The translations under genes were made by a program, and so were the position numbers. A model generated the notes under the pieces. That model saw only the letters and a list, made by a program, of their open reading frames with translations. It made no database searches and had not been told where the DNA came from. Positions 8,990 through 16,754 of a stretch of DNA of 64,000 nucleotides are shown piece by piece. The stretch's first letter is position 1. Each line of letters opens with the position of its first letter. Source of the DNA: Streptomyces sp. NBC_00414 (GTDB lineage: Bacteria > Actinomycetota > Actinomycetes > Streptomycetales > Streptomycetaceae); assembly GCF_036038375.1 (NCBI RefSeq), contig NZ_CP107935.1, positions 10,168,001 to 10,232,000 on the forward strand, in the 5' to 3' direction.

Positions 8990-9304
8990 CTCCCGGAGAT
9001 GATGCAGATCGTGCGCCAGCGCGGTCTCGGCTACCTGCACGCGGACAACGGCCTGACCACCCGCGGCCTGCGCGACCTCGAACAGGGCATCGCCTCCGGC
9101 CGCTTCACCGCACTTGACCCCGCAGTGGCCCTCTCCGCCGTGGGCGGCACACTCCTGTCACTGGTGGAGCTGCGCTTCGACCGTCCCGACCTCGACGGGG
9201 ACGAAGCGGCCTCGAACCTGGCGGAAATGGTTCTGCGCATGCTGGGCCTGACGCCGGACGAAGCGCGCGAGGTGGCCCGGCGACCTCTGCCCGGTCGCTG
9301 CTGA
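8990..9304 (+). pseudogene. C-terminal remnant of a TetR-family regulator
   Basis: The translated segment MMQIVRQRGLGYLHADNG onward, through FTALDPAVALSAVGGTLLSL and LAEMVLRMLGLTPDEA, resembles the ligand-binding C-terminal half of TetR-family regulators. No DNA-binding helix-turn-helix can be found upstream in any frame, and no good start codon or ribosome binding site precedes it. I read it as a truncated, non-functional gene. Confidence 0.6.
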
Positions 9305-9403
9305 CACGACTGAGCGCTACCGGGAGGCCGTCGCCCGTCAGCTGGACGACCTCGCCGGCCACATCGCCCCCCCCGTCGCCGCCCGCCTCAACCGTCGGGG
9401 CCG

Positions 9404-9435
9404 TGGCACCCGGGTGGAGATCCACCCGGGTGCCA
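9404..9435. terminator. Perfect 32-bp palindrome
   Basis: TGGCACCCGGGTGGA, two bases, then its exact complement. It would make a very stable hairpin. It lies about 100 bases after the TetR remnant and could end transcription from the left. There is no U-tract, as is common for Streptomyces terminators. Confidence 0.5.
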
Positions 9436-9544
9436 GTCCCAGATCGACCGGCCCCGCCGGCGCGCGGTGGAGTTCCGGACCGTGGACGTCCGCCGCCGGT
9501 GCCGCACAGGTCGGATGCCGCGCTGCCAGAACAGGCGGCCGTAC

Positions 9545-9569
9545 TTCCCGTGGCCGTTGGCCACGGGAA
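9545..9569 (-). terminator. Hairpin downstream of the discoidin protein gene
   Basis: TTCCCGTGGCC, three bases, then GGCCACGGGAA: an 11-bp perfect stem about 95 bases after the stop of the gene at 9665. It is a likely terminator for that gene. Confidence 0.55.
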
Positions 9570-9664
9570 CGGATTCGTGCTCGGGATCCCCTACGGTCAG
9601 CGTGCGTGGATATTGCAGTCAAGAATCCAGATGGCGATCGTCAAGCACGGTGCCGGGAAAGCCT

Positions 9665-12600
9665 TCAACGCAGCGAGAGTTCAACGAGGCGCGCGCCCGC
9701 GCTCGCTCCGGATTCGGTGACTACGGCGACGTAGCGCGCGTCGGTGTCCGTGCTCAGATACCGGCTTCGCCCCGTCCCGGCCAGCCGCCCGACCGGCGTG
9801 TACGTCAGCCCGTCGGTGCTGACCTCTGCTCGGACCCCGGGTACCCGCCCTCTCGTCCACTGCGTGCGGACGCTGCGAATCCGTTGCGTTGCGCCGAGGT
9901 CGACGACCATCCGACCGTCAGGGCCGGGAGTCCATGCCGTGCCCGGATCACCGTCCACGGCCGCGGAGGGGTCCGACATGCCCGGCGGCAGAGGCGATGT
10001 CGGGAAGACGGTGCGCCCCAGAGCGAGATCGCTGAGCGGATAGGCGGGCGTGTCCCGCAGCGTGCAGGTGGTGACCCGTCCCGAGCGCACCACGACCACC
10101 GCGCCGGCGTTCAGGCCGACGACCTGTAGGCGGCAGGACGGCCCGCTGAGCCGGACCGTGGAGGCGTCGACGACCTCCGCGCGCAGACCCTCGGGCAGAC
10201 GACCGCCGGACAGCGGGCGCAGCGACAGCCGCGGCGCGAGAACCGAGGCCGAGGCCGCGGCGAGTGCGGCCTCGTAGGTGCTGCCGGACGCGCTCACCGT
10301 CTGCCGACCTTCGAACAACGTCAGGCGCGACCGGGACTGCGGGATCGCGACGTGCGTGGTGATCGCCCGGCCGGAGAGGTTGAACAGGCTGAGGTGGCCG
10401 TCCGTGAGAGCGGCACGTACGGCACCGTCCGTGGCGTGCGGGGCGGCACGGCCGGCCAGTTCACGCAGGGCGGCGGGGGAGGCGTCGGGCAATCCCTCGA
10501 CCAGCAGGGGTGCGGCCGGTCCGTCCGCCAGAACGACGGTGTCGCCGTACACGGCGAGTTGGTGTTTCGAGTCCCGGACCACGAGTCCCGCACGGCCGTC
10601 GACGTCGAGCCAGCCACCTCGGCTCGACACGTCGGGGACCGGCCAGGACACCAGGTCCGTCCACTCCATGCCGTCCATGGACCCTTGCAGAACGTAGGCG
10701 CGCCCCGCGGCGGCCTCCCAGCGCAGACTCACCCGGTCCACGGAGTGTGATCCGCCCAGGTCGACGGAGAGCCAACTGTCCGCGCGAGGACGCTCTGCCC
10801 GCGAGACGGCCCATCGGGTCGTCACGTTCCCGTCCACCGCCAGGGCCGGCTCCTTGCCGGGGTCGAACGACGACGCGGTGGCCGTCGCGCCCCGGGCGAG
10901 GTCGGTGCCCGCCGCCCCGTCGCGTGCCTCGAACGCGAACAGCGAGTACCCGTACGCCGGATCGGGCCGGACCCCGCTCATGCGCAGGTGTCGTACCTCG
11001 GTCCGTGTGAACGTGAGGTCGTCCACGCGCGGGGAGGGCACCGGCGGGCGGGCGTCCTGCGCCGTGACCTTGGCGCTGCCCTCCTCGAAGCGGTATGTGC
11101 GGGAGCCCGACAGCCCGGCGACGCCGGGCATGGTGAGGTTGTGCAACTCCAGGTGACCCTCGCCGGCGGCGACGCCCGTGGTCGCGTAGACGACGGCGCC
11201 GGAGGGCAGAGTGGTCCACCCGGCGTACTCCGCGCCCAACCGCAGCACGGTCGCGCTGCCGTCGAACCCGTCGCGGACCCGGCTGTACGTGTGCACTCGG
11301 CGGCTTTCGACCTTGCCCGATACGGCCGGGAGGAACATCGGGGTGGCTCCGCTGATCTTGAACAGCCAGTCGTCGTGTGCCGGTTGCCAGGCGAACTTCA
11401 CGAAGCCCGGCTTGGAGACGGCGCCGGCCCAGGCTCCGGACGACTGGTGGGAGACCAGACCCGGCCCGGCTCCGAAGTCGGTGACCCCGGAAGCCTGCGC
11501 GAACAACTCGGCCTCGGACAGCGGGCGGACCATGCGCCCCTGCTTGGCCGCCCACACGTGCAGGAGGTAGCTGATGGCCAACTCGGCCCTGGCTTCCGGC
11601 TCGTACTTCGGTTCGCCCGAGAACTTCGCCAGCCGGTACTCCGGAGGGTAGGCCTGGTACGCCTCCAGTCGCGAGGCCAACGAGCGCTCCGCGCGGGCCG
11701 CGGCCCGGTCGCCCCCGACCTGGGCGAGAAAGGCGAGCGGGATGACGTCTCGCCCGTAGAGGTGCTCGCGGTCCGCCACCATGGGCATCAGCGGTTCTCC
11801 GGCGTCGCTCATCACGCCGAGGAGGGTGCGCCACAGGAGGTCGGCGTTCGGCTGCCGGGTGAGTACCTGCGGCATCGGGCGCTCGGCGGCGATGAAGTGC
11901 GCGGCGTTGCGTCCCGACGTACGCCACAGCTCCTGCTGGTAGTGCGGGCCGAAGGATCCGTGGTTCTCGACGATGAACGTGTCGTACAGGTTGCGGGCCG
12001 TGTTCTCGGTGACGGGCACACCGTCGACGCGGACCGGGTTGGCGAGGTCCGCCGGGGGCAGTCCCGCCTCGTTGCGCGACCAAGTGCCGTACGCGGCCAG
12101 CCAGTCGGCGTGCCGGGGGTCGTCCGCTGCCCAGGCCGCACCGGGGGCGAGGGCCTGGGCGTACACGCCCATCTCCTCCAGCTTGGTGTCCTTCTGGTAT
12201 CCGCCGGAGAGGCCGTTGGGGGTCCAGTCCCCGGAGTCCGGGTCGTCGCCCGTGCCCAACGCGGCCGTGTAGGCCGCCTGTTCGCGCGCGATGGTGTCGA
12301 CGTGTCTTCGGGTCACTGCGTCGAGCTCGTTCCACAGCAGTCGTGCGGCGAGGACGAAGTACGACTGGAAGGTCGTGTCGAAGAACAGCTTGCGGCCCCA
12401 CTGGGTGCCGCCGGTCAGCCGGTTGGAGGCGGCGAAGTGCTTGATGGTCGCCAGGGTCCGGGTCCGCAGAGTCTGCTCGTCGACGCCGGCGCGGTCGCTG
12501 TCGTACGTGCCGTGCGTGAGGAGGACCGCATGGCCCAGGACCACGGCGAAACCGAAGTCCTTGTCGGTGTAGTACCCGCGTGCCTGGTCCCATTGCTGCT

Positions 12601-12814
12601 CGGACCAGCGGGTGTGGTTCAGCAGGACGCGATGGTAGACGGCCGCCACCTCGTCCGGTGCTTCGCCGGATCGGCCCGCGAGCCCGCCGGAACGGTCCTC
12701 GGCATGGGCGGCGATGGATCCCACCGTCAGAGGCAGCGCGGCCAAGCCCGCCGAGACGCCGAGGAGTTGGACGAACCGGCGTCGGGCGACCGGAGGAGGG
12801 GGTATGTGGGACAC
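9665..12814 (-). CDS. Secreted protein with two discoidin (F5/8 type C) domains
   Basis: A 1049-residue exported protein. The N-terminus has a twin-arginine type signal (ARRRFVQLLGVSAGLAALPL, cleavage near AHAED). Residues about 50-480 are mostly helical with many Trp and Tyr, like the alpha/alpha toroid of polysaccharide lyases; a beta-rich part follows. Two carbohydrate-binding discoidin modules are at about 635-730 (ATASSFDPGKEPALAVDG) and 925-1045 (SAAVDGDPGTAWTPGPDG). I infer a role in binding and perhaps cleaving an extracellular glycan; no catalytic residues can be named with confidence. The GTG at 12814 has GGAGAGG upstream. A LacI-like operator lies just before it. Confidence 0.8.
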   Translation of the reverse strand: MSHIPPPPVARRRFVQLLGVSAGLAALPLTVGSIAAHAEDRSGGLAGRSGEAPDEVAAVYHRVLLNHTRWSEQQWDQARGYYTDKDFGFAVVLGHAVLLTHGTYDSDRAGVDEQTLRTRTLATIKHFAASNRLTGGTQWGRKLFFDTTFQSYFVLAARLLWNELDAVTRRHVDTIAREQAAYTAALGTGDDPDSGDWTPNGLSGGYQKDTKLEEMGVYAQALAPGAAWAADDPRHADWLAAYGTWSRNEAGLPPADLANPVRVDGVPVTENTARNLYDTFIVENHGSFGPHYQQELWRTSGRNAAHFIAAERPMPQVLTRQPNADLLWRTLLGVMSDAGEPLMPMVADREHLYGRDVIPLAFLAQVGGDRAAARAERSLASRLEAYQAYPPEYRLAKFSGEPKYEPEARAELAISYLLHVWAAKQGRMVRPLSEAELFAQASGVTDFGAGPGLVSHQSSGAWAGAVSKPGFVKFAWQPAHDDWLFKISGATPMFLPAVSGKVESRRVHTYSRVRDGFDGSATVLRLGAEYAGWTTLPSGAVVYATTGVAAGEGHLELHNLTMPGVAGLSGSRTYRFEEGSAKVTAQDARPPVPSPRVDDLTFTRTEVRHLRMSGVRPDPAYGYSLFAFEARDGAAGTDLARGATATASSFDPGKEPALAVDGNVTTRWAVSRAERPRADSWLSVDLGGSHSVDRVSLRWEAAAGRAYVLQGSMDGMEWTDLVSWPVPDVSSRGGWLDVDGRAGLVVRDSKHQLAVYGDTVVLADGPAAPLLVEGLPDASPAALRELAGRAAPHATDGAVRAALTDGHLSLFNLSGRAITTHVAIPQSRSRLTLFEGRQTVSASGSTYEAALAAASASVLAPRLSLRPLSGGRLPEGLRAEVVDASTVRLSGPSCRLQVVGLNAGAVVVVRSGRVTTCTLRDTPAYPLSDLALGRTVFPTSPLPPGMSDPSAAVDGDPGTAWTPGPDGRMVVDLGATQRIRSVRTQWTRGRVPGVRAEVSTDGLTYTPVGRLAGTGRSRYLSTDTDARYVAVVTESGASAGARLVELSLR

Positions 12815-12839
12815 GAGAGGCGCCTCTCCGTATGGGCTA

Positions 12840-12851
12840 GACAACGTTGTC
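12840..12851. promoter_or_regulatory. LacI-family type operator
   Basis: GACAACGTTGTC is a perfect 12-bp palindrome with the central CG typical of LacI-family operators. On the minus strand it overlaps TTGACA, a good -35 hexamer, 26 bases before the GTG start of the secreted discoidin protein. Repression relieved by a sugar ligand is the simplest reading. No LacI gene is in this window. Confidence 0.65.
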
Positions 12852-12924
12852 AAGCGGCGGGGGTAATTTTTCGTTCCGCAGGCGGGGTGCGTCAAGGGTT
12901 GTGACGTGTGCGGCGGTCTTCCGT

Positions 12925-13887
12925 TCATCGGCGTGCTGGGCGTTGTCGCGGACCCACAGGCCGGTTGGCAGAGGGCGGAGCCGGCTCCGCAGCGGTGGTC
13001 ATGATGTGGCGGATCCGTTCGCGAAGAAGCTGGTGCGTGCGGTCGTGATGGTTGCGCGGATGCCATGCCATGCCGACGGTCAGGGGTGGCAGCACCAGGG
13101 GGATCGGGAATGTGCACAGCCCGAGGGCGGTGAGCATCGGCCGTCCGAGGTGGGCCGGGGCGAGGCTGACGACGTCGGTTTCGCGGGCCAGGAAGAGCGC
13201 GGTCGCGACGCCGGGGACCACGGCCACCACACGTCTGGACAGCCCGTGTTCGGCGAGCCGTTCGTCGATCGGGCCGTGGGCTCGGCCACGTCGCGACACG
13301 ACGATGTGGTCGGCGGCCGCGAACTGCTGTGGCGTGACGGTTTTCGTCCTGGCGAGTGGGTGTTCCGAGCGCACCACGCCGATCAACGTCTCCGTGAGGA
13401 GCGTCTCCAGGCGGATCTCCGGATCCCCCGGACGCACGACTCCGATCTCCAGGTCCACCAGCCCTTCGCGCAGGGCCGGGGTGTCCTCCAGGTCCTCCGG
13501 CCGCAACCGCAGGGAGATGCCGGGAGCTTGCACCCGTAGGTCGTCGATGAGGGACGGGACGAAGGTCGTCGACAGCATGTCGTCGACCTGCAGGTCGAAC
13601 GTACGCACCGTGGTGCGGGGGTCGGCGGTGGTCGACGGTGTGAACAGGGCGCGCGCCCGGGTGGCGACCGCGTGCACCTCTGGGCGCAGTTCCAGGGCCC
13701 GGGGGGTGGGTACCAGGTCGCGTCCCGCCCGCACCAGGAGCGGATCGCCGAAGGCGCGGCGCAACCGGGCCAGGGTGCGGCTCATCGCCGGCGCCGAGGT
13801 GTGCAGGCGCTCTGCGGCCTTCGTCACGCTGTTCTCCGTGAGCAGCGCGTCCAGGGCCTGGATGAGGTTCAGATCGACATGGTCCAT
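12925..13887 (-). CDS. LysR-family transcriptional regulator
   Basis: A 320-residue LysR regulator. The winged helix-turn-helix is at residues 1-65, with SVTKAAERLHTSAPAMSRTL and RRAFGDPLLVR; the rest is the periplasmic-binding-like effector domain. The effector cannot be predicted. It is divergent from the PPOX/PDR-type operon beginning at 14152. The 264-bp gap between them contains four 20-bp direct repeats, and LysR regulators usually control the divergent neighbour, so this operon is the likely target. Confidence 0.9.
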   Translation of the reverse strand: MDHVDLNLIQALDALLTENSVTKAAERLHTSAPAMSRTLARLRRAFGDPLLVRAGRDLVPTPRALELRPEVHAVATRARALFTPSTTADPRTTVRTFDLQVDDMLSTTFVPSLIDDLRVQAPGISLRLRPEDLEDTPALREGLVDLEIGVVRPGDPEIRLETLLTETLIGVVRSEHPLARTKTVTPQQFAAADHIVVSRRGRAHGPIDERLAEHGLSRRVVAVVPGVATALFLARETDVVSLAPAHLGRPMLTALGLCTFPIPLVLPPLTVGMAWHPRNHHDRTHQLLRERIRHIMTTAAEPAPPSANRPVGPRQRPARR

Positions 13888-14050
13888 CTGCGGATTATCA
13901 CTGGCGCAATGACTTCATAACAAGCTTGCACTGGTGTTAATCAGCTGCTCTGCCTAACGTCGGACGCACACGACGTGCAGGCCAACGACACCTGAAAGCG
14001 CACGTGGTGCTGCCGTACGACGTCGTCCGCCGACCTCGAAGCCGGTGCGC

Positions 14051-14130
14051 AGCGAGTACGAGAAATCCCAAGCGAGTACGACAAATCCCAAGCGAGTACG
14101 AGAACACCGAAGCGAGTACGAGAACACCGA
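14051..14130. repeat. Four perfect-register 20-bp direct repeats
   Basis: The unit AGCGAGTACGAGAAATCCCA occurs four times end to end, in register (14051, 14071, 14091, 14111). The last two units end AACACCGA instead of AAATCCCA, and the second has AC for AG. The array lies between divergent genes, 21 bases before the ATG at 14152. A 20-bp period is about two helical turns, which would place bound proteins on one face of the DNA. Confidence 0.85.
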
Positions 14131-14151
14131 ACGGAAGCTCACAACCAACTG

Positions 14152-14793
14152 ATGACCCTCATGGATACGAACCCACAGGCCCGTCCGCGCCGCCTCTCCT
14201 ACGCGGCGGTGCGCGCCCGGATCGGCGAACCCGATGACATGATCAAACGCAAGGTCCGTGACCGTCTGGACCGGCATGCGCGCCGGTTCATCGCCCATTC
14301 CCCCTTCCTCGCGATGGCCACGTCGGACGCCTCGGGACTGCCGGACAGCTCTCCGCGCGGGGACTACCCGGGATTCGTGAAGGTGCTCGACGAGCGCACG
14401 CTCGTCATCCCCGACCGGCCGGGCAACCAACTGGCCGACTCCTTCCGGAATCTCGCAGAAAACGACGGCATCGGTCTGATGTTCGTCATTCCAGGAATGC
14501 GCGAGGTGCTGCGTGCCAACGGTCGCGCCTATCCCACCGACGAACCGGACGTGCTGGCCCGGATGCGCATCGAGGGCAAGGACGCCGAGCTGGCGATCGT
14601 CGTGGAGTTGACGGAGGTCTTCTTCCACTGCGGCCGCGCGCTGATCCGTTCCCGGCTGTGGGATCCGGCGAGCCAGGCCCTGGCCGCGGAGATGCCGTCG
14701 ATCGGGGAGATCGCCGCCGACCAGTTCAACCTCGACGCCGATCCGCTGATGCTGACGGACATGCTCGAAGACGACTACCGGCACCTGTACTGA
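14152..14793 (+). CDS. FMN-dependent PPOX-type flavoprotein (MSMEG_1061-like)
   Basis: A 213-residue split-barrel flavoprotein of the pyridoxamine-phosphate-oxidase superfamily. Recognisable parts are HSPFLAMATSDASGLPDSSPRGD (the first strands of the barrel), VIPDRPGNQLADSFRNL and a C-terminal HCGRALIRSRLWD, all typical of the MSMEG_1061 subfamily. The substrate is unknown. Two starts are possible, ATG at 14152 or at 14161; ribosome binding is weak for both (GGAAG is 14 bases before the first). It is followed after 8 bases by the PDR-type reductase, with which it probably forms an electron-transfer unit. Confidence 0.85.
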   Translation: MTLMDTNPQARPRRLSYAAVRARIGEPDDMIKRKVRDRLDRHARRFIAHSPFLAMATSDASGLPDSSPRGDYPGFVKVLDERTLVIPDRPGNQLADSFRNLAENDGIGLMFVIPGMREVLRANGRAYPTDEPDVLARMRIEGKDAELAIVVELTEVFFHCGRALIRSRLWDPASQALAAEMPSIGEIAADQFNLDADPLMLTDMLEDDYRHLY

Positions 14794-14801
14794 GGGCGGT
14801 C

Positions 14802-15716
14802 ATGGCCATACAACGAACCATTCTCCAAACGGTGGAGCCGGTGGCCGAGGACACCGTCTCGCTCCTCCTGCGCGGCGCGGAGGGCCCGCTGGCCCCCTGG
14901 GAACCGGGCGCGCACATCGATCTGACACTGCCCAACTGGCTGACCCGGCAATACTCGCTGTGCGGAGATCCGGCCGACCGGAACACCTACCGTGTCGCCG
15001 TCCGCCACGACCGGCTCAGCCGGGGCGGCTCGGAGTACGTCCACCGGTTCCTCGACGAGGGCCGCACTCTCGACGTGTCGCTACCGCGCAACCACTTCCC
15101 CCTGCGGTCCGCACCGGAGTACCTCTTCGTCGCCGGAGGGATCGGCATCACCCCCCTTGTGCCGATGCTGACGGCGGCCGTCGACGCGGGCGCCTCGGCG
15201 ACGCTGGTGTACGTGGGCAGGTCCGTGACCGCGATGCCGTTCGCCGACGAACTGCGCGCCGCGCACGGCAGCCGGGTGCGCCTGCACATCACCGGCCGAC
15301 ACGGCAGACCCGACTTCACCGCGGAGGCGGCAGCTCTGGGCCCGCGGGCACGGGTGTACTGCTGCGGTCCCGCGTCGATGCTCGACGCGGCCGCGGCGGC
15401 GTTCCCCGCACAGCGGCTGCACACCGAGCGCTTCCGGCCGGCCGCCAAGGAGTTCGCGCCCAACAAGCCCTTCGACGTGCACTGCGCCCGGTCGGGACGG
15501 ACCGTGCAGGTGAGCGCGCAGGAGTCCGTGCTGGACGCGTTGCTCCATGCGGGATTCCGCATACCGTCCGGCTGCCGCGAAGGGGTCTGCGGCAGTTGCG
15601 AGATCACGCTCGTCGGCGGAGAGCCCGAGCACCGCGACGACATCGGCGCCCCGCCCGGCCGGATGTATTGCTGCGTCTCACGAGCACGGTCCCGCGACCT
15701 CACCGTCGACCTCTGA
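14802..15716 (+). CDS. PDR/VanB-family oxidoreductase
   Basis: A 304-residue phthalate-dioxygenase-reductase type protein. It has a flavin domain with RQYSLCGDP, an NAD domain with GGIGITPLVPML and YCCGPASML, and a C-terminal 2Fe-2S domain with CREGVCGSC and a later Cys in YCCVSRA. Such proteins pass electrons from NADH to an oxygenase. No oxygenase is adjacent; the upstream PPOX flavoprotein, 8 bases before, is the only candidate partner here. GAGGG overlapping the upstream stop serves as ribosome binding site, indicating coupled translation. Confidence 0.9.
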   Translation: MAIQRTILQTVEPVAEDTVSLLLRGAEGPLAPWEPGAHIDLTLPNWLTRQYSLCGDPADRNTYRVAVRHDRLSRGGSEYVHRFLDEGRTLDVSLPRNHFPLRSAPEYLFVAGGIGITPLVPMLTAAVDAGASATLVYVGRSVTAMPFADELRAAHGSRVRLHITGRHGRPDFTAEAAALGPRARVYCCGPASMLDAAAAAFPAQRLHTERFRPAAKEFAPNKPFDVHCARSGRTVQVSAQESVLDALLHAGFRIPSGCREGVCGSCEITLVGGEPEHRDDIGAPPGRMYCCVSRARSRDLTVDL

Positions 15717-15729
15717 CCTGGCCCATCCG

Positions 15730-15849
15730 TCCGTCCGCACCATCCTGCGTGTGCGCCGGTCCGTCCGCACCATCCAGAGTGCCTGGTCCGTCTGCACCAT
15801 CCTGCGTGCCGCGGTCCGTCCGCATCACCATCACCCTGCGTGCGCCGGT
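15730..15849. repeat. Four degenerate tandem repeats of 27-34 bp
   Basis: Four head-to-tail units each start TCCGTCYGCACCATC and end in a TGCGTGYGCCGG-like segment. The unit length varies from 27 to 34 bp; the fourth carries a short internal duplication of CATCAC. The array fills the gap between the PDR-type reductase and the DedA gene. Confidence 0.75.
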
Positions 15850-15879
15850 ACGCGGTGATCACTGACCATCCCGGGAGAG

Positions 15880-16530
15880 ATGACCCATGACCATTCACCT
15901 GTACCTGCCGACCGAGACCGACACCTTATGATCGGCTGGCTCGAACTGGCCGAATCGGTCATCACCTCACCGTGGTTGTACGCGGTGCTCATCGCGGTCT
16001 CCTTCCTCGACTCCTTCCTCCCGTTGATCCCGAGCGAACCCGTCGTGATCGTGGCGGGCGTCTACGCCGCCACCGGAGAAACCGACATCGTGCTCGTCGT
16101 GGCCGCCACGACGCTCGGCGCCCTCCTGGGCGACCTCGTTCCCTATGTGGTGGGACGGCTGTTGGGCGAACCCGTACTCAAGCGCCTGCCACCCGGCTCC
16201 AAGCGCCGCAAAGCCCACGACTGGTTCGCCCGCGAACTCGAAGCCCGCGGCGGCTTCGTGCTGGTGACCACACGGTTCATCCCGGTGGGACGCTACTTGG
16301 CCACCCTCTCCACCGGCCTCGTCGGCTACCCGGTGGGCAAGTATCTGATGTTCGTCGCCTTCGCCACCGCCACCTGGAGCGCCTACACCGCGCTCACCGG
16401 CTATTTCGGCGGCGTCGTGTTCCAGGAGAACACGCCACTGGCCATCGGCGTCGGTGTGGGACTGGCGCTTGTGGTGACCGGCGCCATCGAAGGCGTCCGC
16501 TGCCTTCGCCGCCGCAGGACCGCCGTCTGA
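15880..16530 (+). CDS. DedA family membrane protein
   Basis: About 200-216 residues with the DedA/VTT domain of membrane proteins that act as lipid scramblases or undecaprenyl-phosphate flippases. Membrane helices include LYAVLIAVSFLDSFLPLIP, IVLVVAATTLGALLGDLVPY and the C-terminal GVGVGLALVVTGAI. The conserved re-entrant loop motifs appear as FLDSFLPLIPSEP, LGDLVPYVVGRLLG and TRFIPVGRYLATLSTG. The ATG at 15880 follows GGGAGAG almost directly; the ATG at 15928 (MIGWLELAE) gives the more typical N-terminus. Confidence 0.88.
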   Translation: MTHDHSPVPADRDRHLMIGWLELAESVITSPWLYAVLIAVSFLDSFLPLIPSEPVVIVAGVYAATGETDIVLVVAATTLGALLGDLVPYVVGRLLGEPVLKRLPPGSKRRKAHDWFARELEARGGFVLVTTRFIPVGRYLATLSTGLVGYPVGKYLMFVAFATATWSAYTALTGYFGGVVFQENTPLAIGVGVGLALVVTGAIEGVRCLRRRRTAV

Positions 16531-16697
16531 GCGGACGAAACCGTCGCCGGCCGTCAAACCTGCGCGGACGTGGGTACGCAAGCGCTTCGTGGGGCCCAAT
16601 GGTGCGCCGAAGGCCGTGTATTCGCGGCCCTCGGCGCTGTGGAACTGTCACCTTCCGGTGGGCCCTCTGGGGGGATTCCTAGGATCCGGTGCGACCC

Positions 16698-16754
16698 CTA
16701 CGGTCCGGTGGGATCTCTACGGTCCGGTGGGATCTCTACGGTCCGGTGGGCCCT
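16698..16754. repeat. Three 19-bp tandem repeats ending at a stop codon
   Basis: CTACGGTCCGGTGGGATCT occurs at 16698 and 16717, and a third copy ending in CCCT at 16736. A decayed partial copy precedes them. The array ends exactly where the stop codon of the minus-strand gene at 16755 begins. Confidence 0.8.

Noticed and set aside
10461..12904. Long frames on both strands overlapping the discoidin protein gene
   Set aside because: Arg- and Gly-rich shadow translations without family resemblance.
12888..12905. CGTCACA on the minus strand before the discoidin gene
   Set aside because: Sixteen bases further there is GCCT, not a GGTC-like box, so it does not match.
14051..14130. CRISPR array
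   Set aside because: The repeats are directly adjacent with no spacers.
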